DNA of 15,586 bases from assembly GCA_002780675.1 (NCBI GenBank), contig PEUR01000112.1, positions 1 through 15,586 on the forward strand, given 5' to 3'. Below, piece after piece: positions 6,901 through 15,586 of the stretch. How positions within the stretch are numbered: position 1 is the first letter of the stretch; each line of letters starts with the position of its first letter. A program made the position numbers and the translations under genes. Below the pieces are notes generated by a model that did no database searches, had not been told where the DNA came from, and saw only the letters and a program-made list of their open reading frames with translations. The stretch comes from Gallionellales bacterium CG03_land_8_20_14_0_80_55_15. GTDB taxonomy: Bacteria > Pseudomonadota > Gammaproteobacteria > Burkholderiales > Gallionellaceae.

Positions 6901-7984
6901 AGGAAGCCAACTCAGTAAGGAATATCTATCCAGCATCGAGCATCATCAGTGGTTTGATATTCGCGTGGCGGATGACGAAGTTGCCGCTCAAATGGAACAA
7001 GTCAAAGACGGTCTGGCTCAGAAACGTCTGGACTTTGAAGCCGCTTTCGAGTTGAAGAAGAGGAAAATGACGCAAGGCGATGAGTTACAGGCGGGTGTAC
7101 AGAAGATGGTCAAGGTATACGTCGCCGTTAAACGTCGCTTGCAGCCAGGCGACAAAATGGCAGGTCGTCATGGTAATAAGGGTGTCATCTCGCGTATCGT
7201 TCCTGTGGAAGATATGCCTTACATGGCAGACGGCACGCCGGCTGATGTGGTGTTAAATCCGCTGGGCGTTCCATCTCGTATGAACATCGGGCAGATTCTT
7301 GAAACTCATTTGGGCTGGGCTGCTCATGGCTTGGGCAAGAAGATTGAAAAAATGCTCGAAGATAATGCCAGGGTAATAGAGTTGCGCGGTTTCCTTGATA
7401 AGATTTATAACAACAACAATGGTGAGTCTGTTGACTTTACGAAGTTTAGTGACAATGAAATCATTGAGTTGTGCCGTAATCTTCGTAAGGGTGTGCCATT
7501 CGCAACCCCGGTGTTTGACGGTGCAAGCGAAGAAGAAATCAAGTACATGCTCGGATTGGCTGATTTGCCATTGTCCGGTCAGACCACGCTATACGATGGT
7601 CGCACGGGTGAAGCATTCGATCGTCCGGTAACGGTTGGGTACAAGCATGTTCTCAAGCTGCATCACTTGGTTGATGACAAGATGCACGCCCGTTCAACGG
7701 GTCCTTACAGTCTTGTTACACAACAGCCGTTAGGCGGCAAGGCACAGTTCGGTGGACAGCGTTTCGGTGAGATGGAAGTGTGGGCGCTGGAAGCCTATGG
7801 CGCGGCTTACACCTTGCAGGAAATGCTCACAGTTAAGTCGGATGACGTGGCGGGACGTACCAAGGTTTATGAAAACATTGTCAAGGGCGAGCACAAGATA
7901 GATGCGGGCATGCCTGAATCCTTCAATGTGGTCATCAAGGAAATTCGTTCCTTGGGGATTGATATGGATTTGGAGCGTAACTGA
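3905..7984 (+). CDS. rpoB: DNA-directed RNA polymerase subunit beta
   Basis: The beta subunit forms one pincer of core RNA polymerase and part of the catalytic centre, and is the rifampicin target. The start is ATG 3905 ([18 protein letters not shown], matching the usual N-terminus) with GGAG at 3896-3899. An upstream in-frame TTG at 3800 would add 35 residues translated from the attenuator hairpin and is rejected. The product is 1359 residues, against 1342 in E. coli. Visible landmarks: [14 protein letters not shown] and [17 protein letters not shown] in the protrusion; the rifampicin region [17 protein letters not shown] (from residue 513, equal to E. coli 507); [19 protein letters not shown] sequence after it; [12 protein letters not shown]; and the active-site [13 protein letters not shown] with Lys1084, matching E. 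coli K1065. The residues usually changed in resistant strains are in the sensitive form. Co-transcribed with rpoC, 88 bases downstream. Confidence 0.98.
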   Translation: MSYSFTERKRIRKSFGKRIGALPVPFLLSTQLESFAAFLQANTPVDKRKSEGLQAAFNGIFPIESHTKNARLEFVSYMLGTPAFDVKECQQRGLTFASPLRARVRLTIMDKEASKPTVKEVKEQEVYMGEMPLMTDTGSFVINGTERVIVSQLHRSPGVFFEHDRGKTHSSGKLLFSARIIPYRGSWLDFEFDAKDYVYFRIDRRRKMPVTILLRSLGYNNEDMLKMFYAFDAFHLGKKGSIQFEVVAERLRGELARFDIVDKAGNVIVAQDKRVTVRHIRQMQEAGIDKLAVSEEFLIGRVVANDIVDKESGEIIANANDEITEELLHKLQEANVLKLHTLYTNDLDHGAYISQTLRADESTDQWTARVAIYRMMRPGEPPTEESVEGLFNGLFFNEDRYDLSVVGRMKFNRRVGRDEVTGSNILSNEDIVSVVQILVELRNGRGEIDDIDHLGNRRVRAVGELAENQFRVGLARVERAVKERLGQAESDNLMPHDLINAKPISAAIKEFFGSSQLSQFMDQTNPLSEVTHKRRISALGPGGLTRERAGFEVRDVHPTHYGRVCPIETPEGPNIGLINSLALYARTNEYGFIETPYRKVEGSKVSNEVDYLSAIEESGFTIAQANAELDKEGRFTNDIVDSRCHNEFVLAEPADIHYMDVSPSQVVSVAACLIPFLEHDDANRALMGANMSRQAVPCLRAEKPLVGTGIERTVALDSGTVVKATRGGQIDYVDAGRIVVRVNDEETTAGEVGVDIYNLTKYTRSNQNTNINQRPLVKVGDVIAREDVIADGASTDMGELALGQNVLVAFMPWNGYNYEDSILISERVIAKDRFTSVHIEELTVVARDTKLGTEEITRDIPNLSEVQLGRLDECGIVHIGAEVVVGDVLVGKVTPKGETQLTPEEKLLRAIFGEKASDVKDTSLRVSAGSSGTVIDVQVFTREGLQRDSRAQQIVDDELNRYNKDLKDQMRIVESDAFARLEKLLLDKSANGGPKKLVKGSQLSKEYLSSIEHHQWFDIRVADDEVAAQMEQVKDGLAQKRLDFEAAFELKKRKMTQGDELQAGVQKMVKVYVAVKRRLQPGDKMAGRHGNKGVISRIVPVEDMPYMADGTPADVVLNPLGVPSRMNIGQILETHLGWAAHGLGKKIEKMLEDNARVIELRGFLDKIYNNNNGESVDFTKFSDNEIIELCRNLRKGVPFATPVFDGASEEEIKYMLGLADLPLSGQTTLYDGRTGEAFDRPVTVGYKHVLKLHHLVDDKMHARSTGPYSLVTQQPLGGKAQFGGQRFGEMEVWALEAYGAAYTLQEMLTVKSDDVAGRTKVYENIVKGEHKIDAGMPESFNVVIKEIRSLGIDMDLERN

Positions 7985-7999
7985 ACATAGAGAGTAAGA

Positions 8000-8033
8000 A
8001 GCGGGGGGTGGGAAACAGGCTTTCCCACTCGCT
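8000..8033 (+). repeat. Stem-loop in the rpoB-rpoC spacer
   Basis: GTGGGAAA (8008-8015) pairs with TTTCCCAC (8021-8028) around loop CAGGC. An outer AGCG (8000-8003) can pair with CGCT (8030-8033), with an asymmetric internal loop of four Gs against one T. No T-run follows (the next bases are ACTCACC), so it should not terminate transcription, which is expected because rpoC must be read through. It could be an mRNA processing or stability element. Confidence 0.6.
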
Positions 8034-8055
8034 ACTCACCACTATCCACTCACCA
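8028..8055. repeat. Degenerate heptamer tandem repeat, four copies
   Basis: Four adjacent 7-nt units read CTCGCTA, CTCACCA, CTATCCA, CTCACCA, giving consensus CTCACCA. Copies 2 and 4 are identical, and copies 1 and 3 differ from them at two positions each. The array occupies the space between the spacer hairpin and the rpoC Shine-Dalgarno (AGGAG near 8062-8066); its first unit overlaps the 3' arm of the hairpin. It is pyrimidine-rich and lies outside any gene. Confidence 0.6.
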
Positions 8056-8072
8056 GTTTTTAGGAGTCACAC

Positions 8073-11000
8073 ATGAAATCATTGCTTGATTTGTTTAAAC
8101 AAGTCACCCAAAAAGAGGAGTTCGATGCTATCAAGATCGGCCTCGCATCACCTGAGAAAATTCGTTCCTGGTCATATGGCGAAGTTAAAAAACCGGAAAC
8201 CATTAACTATCGAACTTTCAAACCCGAGCGTGATGGTTTGTTTTGTGCCAAAATTTTCGGACCGGTTAAGGACTATGAATGCCTGTGCGGTAAGTACAAG
8301 CGTTTGAAGCATCGCGGTGTCATCTGTGAAAAATGTGGGGTTGAAGTCACTTTGTCCAAGGTGCGTCGCGAACGGATGGGACACATTGAGCTGGCTAGCC
8401 CAGTTGCGCATATCTGGTTTTTGAAGTCGCTGCCTTCGCGTTTGGGTATGGTTCTGGACATGACGCTACGCGACATAGAGCGCGTATTGTACTTTGAAGC
8501 TTATGTTGTGACTGAGCCCGGCATGACACCGTTAAATCGTGGTCAGTTGTTGTCTGAAGATGACTATCTTGCCAAGACAGAAGAATTCGGCGACGAATTC
8601 ACTGCGTTGATGGGTGCAGAAGGTATTGGCGCGTTACTGTCTGGGCTGGATGTTTGCAGTGAAATTGAAGTTATTCGCGCAGATTTGGCAGCGACCGGCT
8701 CTGTTACCAAGATAAAGAAATACGCCAAGCGACTGAAAGTGCTCGAAGCCTTTAATTCCTCGGGTATCAGGCCACAATGGATGGTGATGGAAGTGCTGCC
8801 GGTTTTGCCGCCAGAGCTTCGTCCCCTGGTGCCTTTGGATGGCGGTCGTTTTGCGACTTCCGATCTCAATGATTTGTATCGTCGAGTCATCAACCGTAAC
8901 AACCGTCTGCGCCGTTTGTTGGAGCTTAAAGCCCCGGACATCATTGTGCGTAACGAAAAGCGTATGTTGCAGGAGTCGGTGGATTCGTTGCTTGACAATG
9001 GTCGTCGCGGTAAGGCGATGACGGGTGCGAATAAGCGGCAACTGAAATCCCTGGCTGATATGATTAAGGGCAAGAGCGGTCGTTTCCGTCAAAACTTGCT
9101 GGGTAAGCGCGTTGACTATTCCGGCCGCTCAGTGATTGTGGTAGGTCCGCAACTCAAGCTGCATCAGTGTGGTTTGCCGAAGAAAATGGCGCTGGAATTA
9201 TTCAAGCCATTTATTTTCAGCAGGCTGGAAGCATTGGGCTATGCGACTACCATCAAGGCATCCAAGCGCATGGTCGAGACGGAAGAACCTGTCGTGTGGG
9301 ATATTCTCGAAGAAGTTATTCGCGAACATCCGGTTATGTTGAACCGTGCGCCTACGCTGCACCGTTTGGGTATTCAGGCCTTTGAACCTATCCTGATCGA
9401 AGGTAAGGCGATTCAGTTGCACCCTCTGGTTTGTACTGCATTCAATGCCGACTTTGACGGTGACCAGATGGCGGTTCACGTGCCGTTGTCGCTTGAAGCG
9501 CAAATGGAATGCCGTACCTTGTTGCTGGCATCGAATAATGTCTTGTCGCCGGCAAACGGTGAACCGATTATTGTTCCATCACAAGACATCGTTTTGGGGC
9601 TGTACTATATGACCCGCGAAGATGTGGGCGCGAAGGGTACGGGCTCAATGTTCGCCAATATCGCTGAAGTTTCTCGTGCTTATGAATCGCGTGAGGTTTC
9701 TTTACAGGCCAAGGTGATTGTGCGTTTGAAAGAAACGCATAAAGACGCGGAGGGTCAGAGCGTTATTAAACTTGTGCGCCATGAAACGACAGTTGGACGC
9801 GCTTTATTGTCCGAAGTTCTGCCGGCTGGTTTGCCCTTCGATTTGATCAATAGGGCAATGAAGAAGAAGGAAATATCACGTCTTATTAACGCAAGTTTCC
9901 GGCTGTGTGGTTTGCGCGATACCGTCATTATGGCTGATAACCTGATGTATACCGGTTTCACCTTTGCGACGCGCGCAGGTATCTCAATATGTATTGATGA
10001 TATGTTGATGCCTCCGCAAAAGAGTACCTTGCTGGATGCGGCAGAAAGAGAAGTCAAAGAAATTCATACGCAGTACACCTCCGGCTTGGTTACTGATGGT
10101 GAACGTTACAACAAGGTAGTGGATATTTGGGGGCGCACGGCAGATATGGTCGCCAAGGCGATGATGGATCAGCTCAGTACCGAGCCAGTTTTGGATCGTG
10201 TGACGGGTGAACCCATGCTGCAAAACGGCAAGCCGGTGATGCAAGAGTCCATGAACTCCATCTACATGATGGCCGATTCCGGTGCGCGTGGTTCTGCGGC
10301 ACAGATTCGTCAGTTGGCGGGTATGCGCGGTCTGATGGCCAAGCCCGATGGCTCAATTATTGAAACGCCGATTACCGCGAATTTCCGCGAGGGATTGAGT
10401 ATGTTGCAATACTTTATTTCCACTCACGGTGCGCGTAAAGGGTTGGCGGATACGGCGTTGAAAACGGCTAACTCTGGTTACCTGACTCGTCGTCTGGTTG
10501 ACGTTACGCAGGATTTGGTAGTGGTCGAGGATGACTGTAAAACTGAAATCGGTACGCGCATGAAGGCGATTGTCGAGGGCGGTGAAGTGATCGAAGCCTT
10601 GCGTGAGCGTATTCTGGGGCGCGTAGTAAGCAAAGATGTTATCAATCCAGATTCTGGCGAAACACTGTATGCCACTGGTGACTTGTTGGATGAGAATGCA
10701 GTTGAGCGTATTGAAGCCTTGGGTGTGGATGAAGTTGAAGTTCGCACACCACTGAATTGTGAAACACGTTTTGGGTTGTGTGCCAAGTGTTATGGACGCG
10801 ACCTGGGCCGAGGATCAATGGTGAATGTCGGTGAGGCAGTTGGCGTGATTGCCGCTCAGTCTATCGGTGAGCCTGGCACCCAGCTGACGATGCGTACCTT
10901 CCACGTTGGCGGTGCTGCGTCACGAAATGTGGTGGCCAGCCAGATTGAGAGTAAATCAAACGGGGTGACTAAATATAGTCCCAACATGCGTTTGGTTACC

Positions 11001-12314
11001 AAGTTAAATGGCGAGTCTATCGTTGTTGCGCGTAGTGCTGAGATCATTGTTGCAGACGACTATGGACGCGAGCGCGAGCGTCATAAAGTGCCATATGGTG
11101 CTACCTTGGTGTCCAAGGAAGATAGCGTTGTGCGTGCCGGTGAAGTGTTGGCTACATGGGATCCTCATACACGCCCTATCGTCACGGAATATGCCGGTAA
11201 AGTAAGTTTTCAGAACGTCGAAGAAGGCGTCACAGTTGCCAAACAGATTGATGAAGTAACCGGGCTATCAACGCTGGTGGTAATTGACCCTAAACAACGC
11301 TCAGGAGCACAAAGCAAGACGGTAGTACGCCCTATGGTGCGCTTGTTTGATGAAACTGGTGAAGAGGTTAAGTTGTCCGGTACGGATACCGCTGTAAGTG
11401 TGACTTTCCAGACAGGATGTATCATCACTGTGGATGATGGGCAACAAGTCGGTGTAGGTGACGTTCTGGCGCGCATTCCTCAGGAATCCAGCAAGACTCG
11501 TGATATTACCGGTGGTTTGCCTCGCGTAGCCGAATTGTTCGAGGCGCGTATTCCAAAGGATGCTGGTCTGTTGGCTGAATGTACTGGAACAGTGTCCTTC
11601 GGCAAGGAAACCAAGGGTAAACAGCGTCTGGTCATTACCGATGGGGAGGGGATTGCCAATGAGTTCCTGATTCCAAAGGAAAAGCATGTTCTGGCGCATG
11701 ATGGTCAGCTTGTGACACGCGGTGAAATGATCGTTGACGGACCTGCCGATCCGCATGACATCCTGAGATTGTTGGGTGTGGCTACATTGGCGCGTTATAT
11801 AACCGACGAAGTTCAGGAAGTATATCGTTTGCAAGGCGTAAAGATTAACGACAAGCATATCGAAGTTATCGTGCGTCAGATGCTACGTCGTGTGCAAATC
11901 GTTGAGCCAGGTCAGACTCGTTTCATCGTCGGCGAGCAAGTTGAACGTGCCGATTTGTTGAAAGAAAACGAAGATATGGCGGCTGCTGACAAAAAACCGG
12001 CCACCTTCAATTTTATGTTACTGGGTATCACCAAGGCTTCACTTTCAACGGATTCATTTATCTCGGCTGCATCTTTCCAGGAAACGACTCGTGTCTTGAC
12101 CGAAGCTGCAATCATGGGTAAACGTGATGAACTCCGAGGTTTGAAAGAGAACGTAATCGTCGGGCGCTTGATTCCGGCAGGTACGGGCTTGGCATATCAC
12201 ACAAATCGCCGCAAGCAACGTCTGGGTATTGATATTGCTCCAGATCGCAGTTTGAGTGAGGCGGAGGTCGTTGTTGCAGATGAGTCGCTTGACAACGAAG
12301 TGGTTTCTGAATAG
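8073..12314 (+). CDS. rpoC: DNA-directed RNA polymerase subunit beta'
   Basis: The beta' subunit forms the clamp and holds the catalytic magnesium of RNA polymerase. The product is 1413 residues, against 1407 in E. coli. The zinc-1 site is C70, C72, C85 and C88 in [19 protein letters not shown]. The catalytic loop NADFDGDQM gives Asp460, Asp462 and Asp464, the same numbers as E. coli. The second zinc site is C822, C896, C903 and C906. The trigger loop [13 protein letters not shown] carries Met940, Arg941 and His944 (E. coli 932, 933, 936). The long insertion typical of Proteobacteria lies within the trigger loop, roughly residues 951-1140. AGGAG precedes the ATG at 8073 with a short spacer. 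A 114-base AT-rich gap follows before rpsL, so rpsL may be reached by read-through. No truncation or frameshift is seen. Confidence 0.98.
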   Translation: MKSLLDLFKQVTQKEEFDAIKIGLASPEKIRSWSYGEVKKPETINYRTFKPERDGLFCAKIFGPVKDYECLCGKYKRLKHRGVICEKCGVEVTLSKVRRERMGHIELASPVAHIWFLKSLPSRLGMVLDMTLRDIERVLYFEAYVVTEPGMTPLNRGQLLSEDDYLAKTEEFGDEFTALMGAEGIGALLSGLDVCSEIEVIRADLAATGSVTKIKKYAKRLKVLEAFNSSGIRPQWMVMEVLPVLPPELRPLVPLDGGRFATSDLNDLYRRVINRNNRLRRLLELKAPDIIVRNEKRMLQESVDSLLDNGRRGKAMTGANKRQLKSLADMIKGKSGRFRQNLLGKRVDYSGRSVIVVGPQLKLHQCGLPKKMALELFKPFIFSRLEALGYATTIKASKRMVETEEPVVWDILEEVIREHPVMLNRAPTLHRLGIQAFEPILIEGKAIQLHPLVCTAFNADFDGDQMAVHVPLSLEAQMECRTLLLASNNVLSPANGEPIIVPSQDIVLGLYYMTREDVGAKGTGSMFANIAEVSRAYESREVSLQAKVIVRLKETHKDAEGQSVIKLVRHETTVGRALLSEVLPAGLPFDLINRAMKKKEISRLINASFRLCGLRDTVIMADNLMYTGFTFATRAGISICIDDMLMPPQKSTLLDAAEREVKEIHTQYTSGLVTDGERYNKVVDIWGRTADMVAKAMMDQLSTEPVLDRVTGEPMLQNGKPVMQESMNSIYMMADSGARGSAAQIRQLAGMRGLMAKPDGSIIETPITANFREGLSMLQYFISTHGARKGLADTALKTANSGYLTRRLVDVTQDLVVVEDDCKTEIGTRMKAIVEGGEVIEALRERILGRVVSKDVINPDSGETLYATGDLLDENAVERIEALGVDEVEVRTPLNCETRFGLCAKCYGRDLGRGSMVNVGEAVGVIAAQSIGEPGTQLTMRTFHVGGAASRNVVASQIESKSNGVTKYSPNMRLVTKLNGESIVVARSAEIIVADDYGRERERHKVPYGATLVSKEDSVVRAGEVLATWDPHTRPIVTEYAGKVSFQNVEEGVTVAKQIDEVTGLSTLVVIDPKQRSGAQSKTVVRPMVRLFDETGEEVKLSGTDTAVSVTFQTGCIITVDDGQQVGVGDVLARIPQESSKTRDITGGLPRVAELFEARIPKDAGLLAECTGTVSFGKETKGKQRLVITDGEGIANEFLIPKEKHVLAHDGQLVTRGEMIVDGPADPHDILRLLGVATLARYITDEVQEVYRLQGVKINDKHIEVIVRQMLRRVQIVEPGQTRFIVGEQVERADLLKENEDMAAADKKPATFNFMLLGITKASLSTDSFISAASFQETTRVLTEAAIMGKRDELRGLKENVIVGRLIPAGTGLAYHTNRRKQRLGIDIAPDRSLSEAEVVVADESLDNEVVSE

Positions 12315-12428
12315 AATTCGCAACCTTTTTACCGTCGCTGTGCGTTGAATTTTTGTCATTGCGATAGTATCTATTTGTTTTATTTGATTTTAACGGAATT
12401 TTAGCAATCAATTTAGGATGTATAAATA

Positions 12429-12803
12429 ATGCCAACCATTAATCAGTTGATCCGCAAGCCGCGTGTCGCGATCGTAGAAAAGAGCAAGGTACCCGCACTC
12501 GCCGGTTGCCCGCAAAAGCGTGGTGTCTGTACTCGTGTGTATACCACAACTCCAAAAAAGCCTAACTCTGCGTTGCGTAAAGTGGCCAAGGTTCGTCTGA
12601 CTAATGGTTTTGAGGTGATTAGTTATATTGGCGGTGAAGGCCACAATCTGCAGGAACACTCGGTTGTGTTATTGCGTGGTGGTCGTGTAAAAGACTTGCC
12701 TGGTGTTCGTTACCATATGGTGCGCGGTAGTTTGGATACGGCTGGCGTGAAAGATCGTAAGCAATCTCGTTCCAAATACGGTACCAAGCGCGCTAAGAAA
12801 TAA
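12429..12803 (+). CDS. rpsL: 30S ribosomal protein S12
   Basis: S12 sits at the decoding centre of the small subunit, controls reading accuracy and is the streptomycin-resistance locus. The 124-residue protein matches the family length and wording. The conserved block [20 protein letters not shown] has lysines 43 and 44. [13 protein letters not shown] has Lys88 and Asp89; the aspartate is the residue methylthiolated in E. coli. The streptomycin-sensitive lysines are present. AGGA at 12415-12418 lies ten bases before the ATG, a slightly long spacing. This is the first gene of the str part of the cluster, followed after 45 bases by rpsG. Confidence 0.98.
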   Translation: MPTINQLIRKPRVAIVEKSKVPALAGCPQKRGVCTRVYTTTPKKPNSALRKVAKVRLTNGFEVISYIGGEGHNLQEHSVVLLRGGRVKDLPGVRYHMVRGSLDTAGVKDRKQSRSKYGTKRAKK

Positions 12804-12848
12804 TTCTTGGTGTCTGTAGTTATTGAGTAATTTATTTAGAGGTTAGAT

Positions 12849-13319
12849 ATGCCAAGACGTAGAGAAGTCCCCAAACGCGAAGTTCTTCCTGATCCAAAAT
12901 TTGGTAACCAGGATTTGTCAAAGTTCGTTAATGTGTTAATGACGGCTGGTAAAAAATCAGTTGCCGAGCGAATTTTGTACGGCGCATTGGAGCAAGTTGC
13001 TAAAAAGACCGGCAAGGATGCGATCGAAATTTTTAACCTGGCTTTGAACAATGCTAAGCCTCAGGTTGAAGTCAAGAGCCGTCGCGTCGGTGGTGCAAAC
13101 TATCAGGTGCCTGTTGAGGTTCGTCCTTCTCGTCGTATGGCCTTGTCTATGCGCTGGTTGCGTGAAGCTGCACGCAAGCGTGGTGAAAAATCCATGGGGA
13201 TGCGCTTGGCTGGTGAGTTGGTTGATGCTTCTGAAGGTCGTGGTGGCGCTGTCAAGAAGCGTGAAGAAGTTCACCGTATGGCTGAAGCAAACAAGGCTTT
13301 CTCGCATTTCCGTTTCTAA
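12849..13319 (+). CDS. rpsG: 30S ribosomal protein S7
   Basis: S7 is the primary binder that nucleates assembly of the 30S head and contacts tRNA at the E site. The 156-residue protein begins [21 protein letters not shown] and ends [11 protein letters not shown]. Internal conserved stretches include [14 protein letters not shown] and [18 protein letters not shown]. The length is the common short form; E. coli K-12 has a longer tail. AGAGG (12838-12842) lies six bases before the ATG. In E. coli, S7 represses the str operon by binding the rpsL-rpsG gap; the gap here is only 45 bases and shows no obvious matching fold. Confidence 0.98.
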   Translation: MPRRREVPKREVLPDPKFGNQDLSKFVNVLMTAGKKSVAERILYGALEQVAKKTGKDAIEIFNLALNNAKPQVEVKSRRVGGANYQVPVEVRPSRRMALSMRWLREAARKRGEKSMGMRLAGELVDASEGRGGAVKKREEVHRMAEANKAFSHFRF

Positions 13320-13340
13320 TCAAATAGTTAGGTATTTATC

Positions 13341-15437
13341 GTGTCCCGTAAAACTCCCATTCAGCATTACCGCAACATTGGTATCAGTGCGCATATTGAC
13401 GCAGGTAAGACGACTACGACTGAGCGGATTTTGTATTACACAGGTGTCAATCACAAAATCGGCGAAGTGCATGATGGTGCTGCTACCATGGATTGGATGG
13501 AGCAAGAGCAGGAGCGCGGTATTACCATTACTTCTGCTGCCACTACTTGTTTTTGGAGCGGGATGGAAAATAATTTTCCACAACATCGCTTCAATATCAT
13601 TGATACTCCGGGGCACGTAGATTTCACGATTGAAGTTGAACGTTCCATGCGTGTGCTGGATGGCGCATGTATGGTTTATTGTGCGGTAGGTGGTGTTCAG
13701 CCTCAATCCGAAACGGTGTGGAGGCAAGCCAATAAGTACAAGGTTCCTCGCCTAGCGTTCGTCAATAAAATGGATCGTCAAGGTGCGAACTTCTTCAAGG
13801 TCTATGACCAAATGAAGACTCGTTTGCGTGCCAATCCCGTCGCTATTGTTATCCCTATCGGTGCAGAAGATAAGTTTGAGGGTGTGGTTGATCTGATCAA
13901 GATGCGCGCAATCTATTGGGATGAAGCTTCTCAAGGAATGAAGTTCGATTACCGTGAAATCCCTGCTGAGCTGCAAGATTTGGCTGTTGAGTGGCGTGAA
14001 AAGATGGTCGAATCTGCGGCTGAGGCTTCGGAAGAGTTGATGAATAGCTACTTGGAAAATGGCGATTTGACTGAAGAAGAGATTGTTTTGGGTATTCGTA
14101 CGCGCACTATCGGATGTGAAATTCAGCCGATGCTGTGCGGTACCGCTTTTAAGAATAAGGGCGTTCAACGTATGTTGGATGCCGTTATTCAGTTCCTGCC
14201 TGCGCCTGTAGATATTCCCGATGTGACGGGTGAAACCGAAGGTGGCGAACCTGCTAGTCGTAAAGCAGATGATTCTGAGAAATTCTCGGCTCTGGCGTTC
14301 AAATTGATGACGGATCCGTATGTGGGTCAGCTTACTTTTGTGCGTGTTTATTCGGGTGTCTTGAATAAAGGCGATACCGTTTATAACTCTGTTAAGGGCA
14401 AAAAAGAACGTATCGGTCGGATTGTGCAAATGCATGCAAACAATCGCGTTGAAGTGGATGAAATTCTGGCGGGTGATATTGCCGCTTGCATCGGTTTGAA
14501 AGATGTAACGACTGGCGATTCCTTGTGCGATATTGATAAGCCGATCATCTTGGAGCGCATGGTGTTTCCTGAGCCTGTTATTCACGTTGCAGTTGAGCCT
14601 AAAACCAAAGCTGACCAGGAAAAGATGGGGTTGGCATTGGGGCGCCTGGCGGCTGAAGATCCATCGTTCCGAGTGCGTACTGATGAAGAGTCAGGTCAGA
14701 CGATTATGTCTGGCATGGGTGAGTTGCATCTGGAAATTCTGGTTGATCGTATGCGGCGTGAGTTTGGGGTGGAAGCCAATGTTGGCGCTCCTCAAGTTGC
14801 GTACCGTGAAGCGATTCGCAAGGTGGTTGAAACAGAAGGTAAATTTGTTAAGCAGTCAGGTGGTAAAGGGCAGTACGGTCATGTTTGGTTGAAGATGGAG
14901 CCAAATGAAGCTGGTAAAGGCTTCGAGTTCGTTGATGCAATCAAGGGCGGTAGCGTGCCGCGTGAGTTTATTCCTGCTGTTGAAAAGGGCTTGCGTGAAA
15001 CCCTGCCGAACGGTGTGCTGGCTGGTTTCCCGGTTGTTGATGTTAAAGTTACCTTGTTTGACGGTTCGTACCATGATGTTGACTCGAATGAAAATGCCTT
15101 CAAAATGGCAGCTTCAATGGGTTTCAAGGATGGTATGCGTAAGGCAAGTCCGGTACTGCTTGAACCGATGATGGCTGTAGAAGTTGAAACACCCGAAGAT
15201 TATGCGGGAACTGTGATGGGCGATCTTTCTTCTCGTCGCGGCATGGTGCAAGGAATGGATGACATGATGGGTGGTGGCAAGTCTATTAAGGCTGAAGTTC
15301 CTTTGGCTGAAATGTTTGGCTATTCAACTTCGTTGCGTTCTGCAACTCAAGGCCGGGCAACCTATACCATGGAATTCAAACATTATTCAGAGGCACCCAA
15401 GAGTGTCGCTGAAGCTATTATGAATACCAAGAAATAA
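13341..15437 (+). CDS. fusA: Elongation factor G, GTG start
   Basis: EF-G is the GTPase that drives ribosomal translocation and, with RRF, recycles ribosomes. The product is 698 residues (E. coli 704). GTPase motifs are AHIDAGKT (17-24), RGITI with the switch threonine (59-63), DTPGH (88-92) and NKMD (142-145). Domain III contains [13 protein letters not shown]. Domain IV contains SGGKGQYGH and the tip [10 protein letters not shown] with His578, equivalent to the E. coli tip histidine. Domain V closes with [10 protein letters not shown] and the C-terminal [19 protein letters not shown]. Cys114 and Cys266, the pair reported to form a regulatory disulphide in E. coli EF-G, are both present. The start is GTG ([20 protein letters not shown]) with AGG at 13330-13332; no ATG fits. 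It lies 21 bases after rpsG and 25 before tuf. Confidence 0.98.
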   Translation: MSRKTPIQHYRNIGISAHIDAGKTTTTERILYYTGVNHKIGEVHDGAATMDWMEQEQERGITITSAATTCFWSGMENNFPQHRFNIIDTPGHVDFTIEVERSMRVLDGACMVYCAVGGVQPQSETVWRQANKYKVPRLAFVNKMDRQGANFFKVYDQMKTRLRANPVAIVIPIGAEDKFEGVVDLIKMRAIYWDEASQGMKFDYREIPAELQDLAVEWREKMVESAAEASEELMNSYLENGDLTEEEIVLGIRTRTIGCEIQPMLCGTAFKNKGVQRMLDAVIQFLPAPVDIPDVTGETEGGEPASRKADDSEKFSALAFKLMTDPYVGQLTFVRVYSGVLNKGDTVYNSVKGKKERIGRIVQMHANNRVEVDEILAGDIAACIGLKDVTTGDSLCDIDKPIILERMVFPEPVIHVAVEPKTKADQEKMGLALGRLAAEDPSFRVRTDEESGQTIMSGMGELHLEILVDRMRREFGVEANVGAPQVAYREAIRKVVETEGKFVKQSGGKGQYGHVWLKMEPNEAGKGFEFVDAIKGGSVPREFIPAVEKGLRETLPNGVLAGFPVVDVKVTLFDGSYHDVDSNENAFKMAASMGFKDGMRKASPVLLEPMMAVEVETPEDYAGTVMGDLSSRRGMVQGMDDMMGGGKSIKAEVPLAEMFGYSTSLRSATQGRATYTMEFKHYSEAPKSVAEAIMNTKK

Positions 15438-15462
15438 TTTAAATTAGTCGGAGAATATAATC

Positions 15463-15586
15463 ATGGCAAAAAGTAAATATGAACGAACCAAGCCGCATGT
15501 AAACGTAGGCACGATTGGTCACGTTGACCACGGTAAAACGACGCTGACAGCGGCGATCACCATGGTGTTGTGCAAGAAGTTTGGTG
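15463..15586 (+). CDS. tuf: Elongation factor Tu, 5' end (second tuf copy, partial)
   Basis: The window ends 41 codons and one base into this gene. It begins [21 protein letters not shown] and has the P-loop GHVDHGKT at residues 19-26, which is diagnostic for EF-Tu. GGAG at 15450-15453 lies nine bases before the ATG. It follows fusA by 25 bases, the standard end of the str operon (rpsL-rpsG-fusA-tuf). Together with the tuf end at 1-276, it shows that the cluster is flanked by two direct tuf copies. The two visible parts do not overlap, so their identity cannot be compared here. Confidence 0.97.
   Translation, partial: MAKSKYERTKPHVNVGTIGHVDHGKTTLTAAITMVLCKKFG

Noticed and set aside
11301..11858. 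185-codon minus-strand frame inside rpoC
   Set aside because: The rpoC frame is continuous and conserved on the + strand; the antisense product shows no motif.
12315..12354. Possible terminator after rpoC (AATTCGCAAC with GTTGAATT, then Ts)
   Set aside because: The stem has only two four-base halves, a bulge and a loop of 19 bases; too unstable to call.
12345..12373. Possible promoter TTGAAT - 17 bases - TATCTA before rpsL
   Set aside because: Only about seven of twelve consensus positions match in an AT-rich gap, too weak to list as a feature.
13051..13620. 189-codon + strand frame spanning the rpsG end and fusA start
   Set aside because: It overlaps two certain genes in another frame, and its Ser/Leu/Arg-rich translation resembles no family.
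13752..14585. 277-codon open frame on the minus strand inside fusA
   Set aside because: It is the antisense shadow of a well-conserved EF-G gene. It has no recognisable domain and no ribosome-binding site evidence. Open antisense frames are common against codon-biased genes.
1..15586. Search for a novel system: mobile elements, CRISPR, phage, defence or toxin-antitoxin genes
   Set aside because: Every gap longer than 100 bases was read, and all coding space is taken by universal housekeeping genes. No transposase, repeat-spacer array, integrase or unknown gene was found.

Overview
The window is a contiguous stretch of core translation and transcription genes from a Gram-negative proteobacterium, all on the + strand. 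The order is tuf (3' end) - tRNA-Trp - secE - nusG - rplK - rplA - rplJ - rplL - rpoB - rpoC - rpsL - rpsG - fusA - tuf (5' end). Joining the rif cluster (secE to rpoC) directly to the str cluster (rpsL to tuf), with one tuf copy on each side and tRNA-Trp after the first, is typical of Betaproteobacteria. The protein sequences (L10 beginning MSLNLQEK, the EF-G and RpoB wording) and the moderate GC content suggest Nitrosomonadales, possibly Gallionellaceae. The genus is inference and is not proven by the window.

Layout. 1-276 is the end of EF-Tu. A strong stem-loop (294-318) and T-rich run follow, then tRNA-Trp(CCA) at 345-420. secE and nusG overlap by one base. A promoter-like pair of hexamers (1346-1373) and a UUCG-capped hairpin precede rplK, which overlaps rplA by one base. 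The 243-base gap between rplA and rplJ holds a 12-bp hairpin and what looks like an L10 autoregulatory leader; rplJ starts at a TTG codon. A terminator/attenuator hairpin separates rplL from rpoB. An unusual hairpin plus a four-copy heptamer repeat separates rpoB from rpoC. rpsL, rpsG and fusA (GTG start) follow, and the window ends 124 bases into the second tuf.

The genes work together as the core gene-expression machinery: RNA polymerase beta and beta', the elongation factor NusG, the L1 stalk and L7/L12 stalk proteins of the 50S subunit, two 30S proteins, the translocase EF-G, EF-Tu, and the SecE subunit of the protein-export channel. Every coding sequence looks intact, full length and ordinary, with its catalytic motifs present. 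I see no mobile element, CRISPR array, phage gene, toxin-antitoxin pair or defence system, and nothing supports a previously undescribed system. What deserves a second look is the non-coding control layer: the palindrome centred on the rplK -10, the candidate L1 and L10 RNA control sites, the rplL-rpoB attenuator and the rpoB-rpoC spacer repeat. Two start codons (rplJ, rpoB) are also easy to misannotate.
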